Shown piece after piece: positions 7,114 through 9,639 of a stretch of DNA of 9,639 bases. The stretch is taken from positions 1 through 9,639 of the forward strand of contig CADCPP010000118.1 of NCBI GenBank assembly GCA_902803355.1. Direction: 5' to 3'. Position 1 is the stretch's first letter; each line of letters begins with the position of its first letter. The notes beneath the pieces are model-generated. The model was not told where the DNA came from. It searched no databases and saw only the letters and a list, made by a program, of their open reading frames with translations. Position numbers and translations under genes: made by a program. This DNA comes from an uncultured Lachnospiraceae bacterium (lineage in GTDB: Bacteria > Bacillota > Clostridia > Lachnospirales > Lachnospiraceae).

Positions 7114-7144
7114 AAAAGCCGGCCCTGAGCGTACGGGATCCGGC
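7114..7144 (-). terminator. Intercistronic hairpin with short T tract, possible weak terminator
   Basis: Between abgA and the downstream M20 gene the minus strand can form GCCGG-CCC paired with GGG-CCGGC. The arms are 7144-7140 plus 7137-7135, and 7125-7118, with a 2-nt bulge and a 9-nt loop. TTTT (7117-7114) follows. It could lower read-through into the downstream gene or set the 3' end of an abgA message. Confidence 0.45.
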
Positions 7145-7149
7145 AAGAT

Positions 7150-8451
7150 CTACATGCGGGAAACTTCCAGGGCGAGCGAGGCAAAGACCCGCGCCCCGAT
7201 CCCGATGACTCTCTCATCGACATCAAACAGCCTGTTGTGGTGCGGGGCAAGCAGCGGCATGCCGATGATCATCTCGGTCACCTGTCCGCCGTGTTCCTGC
7301 ACGTCGCGCATCATGGTGGTCACATCCTCGCCGCCGCCGAAGTCGGCGCTGCGGATGATCTCGTCCACACCGTCCACCTCGCTCAGGATCTTCACGGTCT
7401 TATCGACCAGATCTTCATCGCAGGTCACGCTTCCGGCAGAGCCCATGAATCTTGTCTCGACCGTGCAGCCATACATGGCCGCCGCGCCTTCCAGCACCCT
7501 GATCGCCGACTTTTCCATATAGTCGTTGATCTCGCCAGTCACGCCGCGGGTCTCGATGGCCAGCTCCGCCCTGTCCGGAATGACGTTCCGGCCGGTGCCG
7601 CCGTGGAAGGTGCCGATGTTGATGCGGCTTGAGCCGCCGTGATGACGGGAGATCGCCAGCATGTTGACGACGGCTGCCGAGGCCGCCGCGATCGCGTTGC
7701 AGCCCATATCCGGCGCCGCGCCCGCATGCGCGGCAAGGCCGTGGAAGATCGCATCAAATTTCGTGCTGCACAAAAAGCCGTAGCTTGAGGCAACGACTGT
7801 GCCCACGCGAAGGTTCTTCAGTCCCACGTGCGCCCCGAAGAAATAATCGCACTCCGCAAAGCGTCCGGTCGCCGTAAGGGACGCCGCTCCCCGGAGCCCC
7901 TCTTCTCCCGGCTGGAACACCAGAATGACTTTCCCGGGCAGCTTGTCGCGGTACGCGCACAGAATACGCGCCGTGCCGATGCCGATCGCCGTATGCGCGT
8001 CGTGCCCGCAGGCGTGCATGCAGTGCTCATGCAGGGAGGCAAAACCCTCGTCATACGGCTTGTGTCCCGCTTCCATGGCTTCGTCGACATCGTTGCAGTC
8101 GATGTCGACGCGGATGCCTACGGTGGGACCTGGCAGTGCCCCCTGGATCTCCGTGATGCAGCCGGTAAAGCCGCCTTTCATTTTTTCGATCAGATCCGGC
8201 CGGTCGGATTCCGAAAGCGCCCGCTTGTAGCAGGCCTCCATCTGCGCTTCGCCGGGCATGCCGAACATCTTCTCCGGGACATGGATCTGGGGGCCGAATT
8301 CCACGGGAAGGCCCAGCTTTTCCAGTTCGCTGATGATCAGCGCCGTCGTACGGTACTCCGTCCAGGCCGTTTCCGGATGTTTATGCAGATCGCGGCGGAT
8401 CCGGGTCAGATCCTTCTCCAGGGCAGCCATATCGATTCGTTCAAACGTCAT
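7150..8451 (-). CDS. abgA: AbgA-like p-aminobenzoyl-glutamate hydrolase subunit A (M20 family)
   Basis: Cytoplasmic M20 metallohydrolase that, with AbgB in E. coli, splits p-aminobenzoyl-glutamate (a folate breakdown product) into p-aminobenzoate and glutamate. It has 433 residues, close to E. coli AbgA. AbgA-like features are the insertion before MKGGFTGCITEIQGALPGPT (91-110) and GIRVDIDCNDVDEA (112-125). Further ones are HEHCMHACGHDAHT (141-154; C148, H150), FQPGEEGLRGA (179-189; E183, E184), AAHAGAAPDMG (240-250; H242), GGTGRNVIPD (284-293), GGGEDVTTMM (372-381) and APHHNRLFD (402-410; H404/H405). The start at 8451 has GAGAGGA about 7 nt upstream. An AbgT-family transporter lies upstream on the same strand, which supports the assignment. 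Related N-acyl-amino-acid substrates are possible. I found no clear promoter directly in front; 8452-8573 holds a terminator and a repeat-like element. Confidence 0.87.
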   Translation of the reverse strand: MTFERIDMAALEKDLTRIRRDLHKHPETAWTEYRTTALIISELEKLGLPVEFGPQIHVPEKMFGMPGEAQMEACYKRALSESDRPDLIEKMKGGFTGCITEIQGALPGPTVGIRVDIDCNDVDEAMEAGHKPYDEGFASLHEHCMHACGHDAHTAIGIGTARILCAYRDKLPGKVILVFQPGEEGLRGAASLTATGRFAECDYFFGAHVGLKNLRVGTVVASSYGFLCSTKFDAIFHGLAAHAGAAPDMGCNAIAAASAAVVNMLAISRHHGGSSRINIGTFHGGTGRNVIPDRAELAIETRGVTGEINDYMEKSAIRVLEGAAAMYGCTVETRFMGSAGSVTCDEDLVDKTVKILSEVDGVDEIIRSADFGGGEDVTTMMRDVQEHGGQVTEMIIGMPLLAPHHNRLFDVDERVIGIGARVFASLALEVSRM

Positions 8452-8466
8452 AGTTCTTTCCTCTCA

Positions 8467-8528
8467 TCTTCTCCCTGGCGCGGGAGAGGGATGTCGGCAC
8501 AGCCTACAGGGTGAGGGCAGCCTGTGCC
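8467..8528. repeat. REP-like intergenic palindromic element
   Basis: Two hairpin-forming inverted repeats lie side by side. The first is TCTCCC/GGGAGA (8470-8475 and 8482-8487), extendable outwards by wobble pairs to 8467/8490. The second is GGCACAG/CTGTGCC (8496-8502 and 8522-8528), with GGGTGAGGGCAG between its arms. The pattern of a GGGAGAGGG hairpin followed by GGGTGAGGG resembles short palindromic repeats scattered between genes in many bacterial genomes. Only one copy is in the window, so repetition is not shown. It lies in the leader or upstream region of abgA. Confidence 0.45.
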
Positions 8529-8537
8529 CTTTTACAG

Positions 8538-8560
8538 AAAAGCCTGCGCTTGGCGCAGGC
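8538..8560 (-). terminator. Terminator of the NERD-like gene
   Basis: A perfect 8-bp stem GCCTGCGC/GCGCAGGC (8542-8549 with 8553-8560) with a 3-nt loop is followed on the minus strand by TTTTCTGT (8541-8534). It lies 13 bp after the stop codon of the gene at 8574-9278, as expected for intrinsic termination. It separates that gene from abgA, which then needs its own promoter or read-through. Confidence 0.8.
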
Positions 8561-8573
8561 ATAGTGATCTCTC

Positions 8574-9278
8574 TTACGGTTCTTTCTTCTCTTCTTCCGG
8601 CGACGCTTCCGCTTCCACAAAGGAATTCTCCAGCGCTGTTTTTACCGCCTCGATATCCAGCGGGACCTTGTCCAGCTTATACGTGCGGCGCCAGGCTCCC
8701 ATCTGCTGGATGGGAACAACGTTTGCGCCTTTCAGTCCGTGGATCGAGAAATCCGCGCGGCCGTAGTTGTCGGCAAAGACCACGAGCGGGATGACCGGCA
8801 CGCTGCGCTGGTTGGCACGCAGCAGTACGCGGGTCACAACGCCCCTCTGCTGGTCCAGATCGCTCAGCGGATTCGCCTCATAACGCACTTCCTTGCCATA
8901 CATGAAGGCCCATTCCTTTTCAGCCTTGCTTCCCGTGATCTTTGTGCCCCAGGGAAAGACCTTGACGACATAAACACGGTCCTTGGCCACGTTGATGAGC
9001 TCACAGAAATGCTCCATATCCGTTGTTTTGACCATTCTGTCCAGATAACAGACCGAGCCTTTGCCGCCAAGCCGTTTCAGCTTCCTGGCCACACGCTTTT
9101 TGGCATCCGCGAGGTTGCGGTGCTTCTTTAAGCTGCGGGTGATCAGGAAAAAAACCAGAAAACCGATCAGCAGAAGGATGCCGAAAAAGATATAATCCCA
9201 GGTCGTCTGCAGCTTCCAGGGCTGGAAGTTGTCGGTGGAAAACCAGTTGCTGAACAGATGCTTGATACTTTCGCCCAT
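8574..9278 (-). CDS. Membrane-anchored NERD-like domain protein, probably without nuclease activity
   Basis: 234-residue protein of unknown function. One strong transmembrane helix lies at about 29-47 (YIFFGILLLIGFLVFFLIT). A very basic stretch (48-69, rich in K and R) follows, so the rest should face the cytosol. The soluble part resembles the NERD (nuclease-related) fold: a CELINV...RVYVVKVFPWGTKITG region (92-116), W123, ANPLSDLDQQ (135-144) and a PLVVFAD strand (164-170). In typical NERD domains the central strand reads like I-E-x-K. Here the matching positions are K106 and F108, and the upstream Asp position is Glu93, so catalysis is doubtful. The C-terminus is Glu/Lys-rich and probably disordered. 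GGAGG precedes the ATG by 7 nt. The gene has its own promoter and terminator inside an AbgT/AbgA neighbourhood. The NERD call is by eye and only moderate. Confidence 0.6.
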   Translation of the reverse strand: MGESIKHLFSNWFSTDNFQPWKLQTTWDYIFFGILLLIGFLVFFLITRSLKKHRNLADAKKRVARKLKRLGGKGSVCYLDRMVKTTDMEHFCELINVAKDRVYVVKVFPWGTKITGSKAEKEWAFMYGKEVRYEANPLSDLDQQRGVVTRVLLRANQRSVPVIPLVVFADNYGRADFSIHGLKGANVVPIQQMGAWRRTYKLDKVPLDIEAVKTALENSFVEAEASPEEEKKEP

Positions 9279-9299
9279 GAACGGACCTCCAAAGAGAGC

Positions 9300-9343
9300 A
9301 AACTTGCCGCATCGGCGCGAAGAGCGCCTGCCTGCAGCAGTTT
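9300..9343. promoter_or_regulatory. Imperfect inverted repeat abutting the -10 box of the NERD-like gene
   Basis: AAACTTGCCGC (9300-9310) and GCAGCAGTTT (9334-9343) can pair with one bulge and one wobble. They enclose a second hairpin GGCGC-GAAGA-GCGCC (9314-9328). The outer arm runs into the -10 box, so part would not be transcribed. It may be an operator, a leader structure or chance. Confidence 0.3.
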
Positions 9344-9352
9344 ATTATATCA
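9344..9352 (-). promoter_or_regulatory. Extended -10 promoter of the NERD-like gene
   Basis: A perfect TATAAT (9349-9344) preceded by TGA (9352-9350) forms an extended -10. The -35 position (9372-9367, TTTCTC) is weak and overlaps the T-rich tail of the upstream terminator. Transcription would start near 9337, about 60 nt before the start codon at 9278. Confidence 0.7.
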
Positions 9353-9364
9353 CGTTTCTCTTCT

Positions 9365-9398
9365 AAGAGAAAGGGCCCTGAGGGGGACTCAGGGCCCT
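9365..9398 (-). terminator. Terminator of the AbgT-family transporter gene
   Basis: A perfect 11-bp stem AGGGCCCTGAG/CTCAGGGCCCT (9372-9382 with 9388-9398) and a 5-nt loop are followed on the minus strand by a T-rich tail TTTCTCTT. It lies about 35 bp beyond the transporter's stop codon. It separates the transporter from the NERD-like gene. Nothing else is seen in 9399-9432. Confidence 0.8.
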
Positions 9399-9432
9399 GT
9401 AGCTTTGCTTATCCCTTAACAGAAAGAGGGAA

Positions 9433-9639
9433 TCAGCCGACGCCCAGAACAGCAGCCAGTTCGGCCGGCAGAGCCGTGGTGACGCCGGGGCCGATCTTGA
9501 AGCCGAGCAGCATCCACAGGCCCAGGAAGATGATCCAGGCGACCTGCAGAACGATACCGATCGGGAACAGGCCGGATGCCAGAGTACCGATACCGCAGTT
9601 CTTGTCGTACTTTCTCTGGATCAGGGAAAGCTGGACCCA
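9433..9639 (-). CDS. abgT: AbgT-family (p-aminobenzoyl-glutamate) transporter, C-terminal part
   Basis: Only the last 68 residues are in the window; the frame is open to its edge and ends in TGA at 9435-9433. The piece contains IQRKYDKNCGIGTLASGLFP (7-26), which matches the family's Q-x-Y-x-x-x-x-GIGTL motif before the final helix. Then come a hydrophobic span, about IVLQVAWIIFLGLWMLLGF (29-47), and KIGPG (48-52), like the PLGPG end of AbgT/MtrF/YdaH proteins. These are inner-membrane transporters that import p-aminobenzoyl-glutamate in E. coli or export drugs in MtrF/YdaH. The neighbouring abgA gene favours import of an aminobenzoyl- or acyl-amino-acid. The call rests on a short fragment plus context, so substrate is uncertain. 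Confidence 0.72.
   Translation of the reverse strand, partial: WVQLSLIQRKYDKNCGIGTLASGLFPIGIVLQVAWIIFLGLWMLLGFKIGPGVTTALPAELAAVLGVG

Noticed and set aside
5993..7114. Long plus-strand open frame (373 codons) opposite the M20 peptidase
   Set aside because: The His/Ala/Asp-rich translation is the complement of M20 coding sequence, and the true gene shows every expected metal-site motif.
8258..8794. Plus-strand frame of 178 codons spanning the abgA/NERD-like gap
   Set aside because: It runs antisense over two genes and through a terminator and repeat element, with Pro/Arg/Ser-rich low-complexity sequence and no ribosome binding site that I can see.
1..9639. CRISPR array, tRNA/rRNA, insertion sequence or phage genes
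   Set aside because: No regularly spaced repeats, tRNA-like folds, transposase or integrase motifs, or terminal inverted repeats with target duplication were seen.

Overview
The window looks like chromosomal DNA of an anaerobic, fairly GC-rich bacterium, most likely of the Bacillota (Clostridia). Nearly every gene has a strong AGGAGG-type ribosome binding site, promoters fit the sigma-70 pattern, and operons end in GC-rich hairpins. The V-type ATPase is of the spirochaete/Bacteroidota/chlamydia layout (E, DUF2764, A, B). A spirochaete is therefore the main alternative. Bacteroidota are unlikely because of the strong Shine-Dalgarno sites. This placement is inference, not proof.

Layout, left to right. 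(1) 1-3251, minus strand: start of a V-type ATP synthase operon, transcribed leftwards as E, DUF2764 protein, A and B (B is cut by the window edge; the usual D, I and K genes would lie outside). The genes are packed tightly, with stop codons abutting or overlapping the next ribosome binding site. A good sigma-70 promoter lies at 3357-3385. (2) 3252-3498: divergent control region. The rightward promoter carries a perfect 14-bp palindrome exactly in its -35/-10 spacer. (3) 3499-5780, plus strand: a two-gene operon with a 4-bp overlap. It encodes a GPH/MelB-type sugar:cation symporter and a PIG-L (LmbE-like) zinc deacetylase, suggesting uptake and deacetylation of an N-acetylated sugar or sugar conjugate. 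(4) 5845-5886: strong hairpin between convergent operons. (5) 5906-8451, minus strand: two M20-family amidohydrolases. The upstream one is a clear AbgA (p-aminobenzoyl-glutamate hydrolase subunit A type); the downstream one is a general M20D peptidase that could serve as AbgB. (6) 8574-9278, minus strand: a membrane-anchored protein with a NERD-like domain that appears to lack the nuclease residues. (7) 9433-9639, minus strand: C-terminus of an AbgT-family transporter, followed by its own terminator.

The right half reads as an abg-type locus: AbgT imports p-aminobenzoyl-glutamate or a similar acyl-amino-acid, and the M20 pair hydrolyses it. The NERD-like membrane protein sits inside the locus but behind its own terminator and promoter. 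I see no RNA genes, CRISPR array, insertion sequence or phage genes. There is no clear new system; the points most worth checking are the NERD-like protein in the abg locus, the GPH/PIG-L pair with its spacer palindrome, and the DUF2764 subunit of the ATPase.
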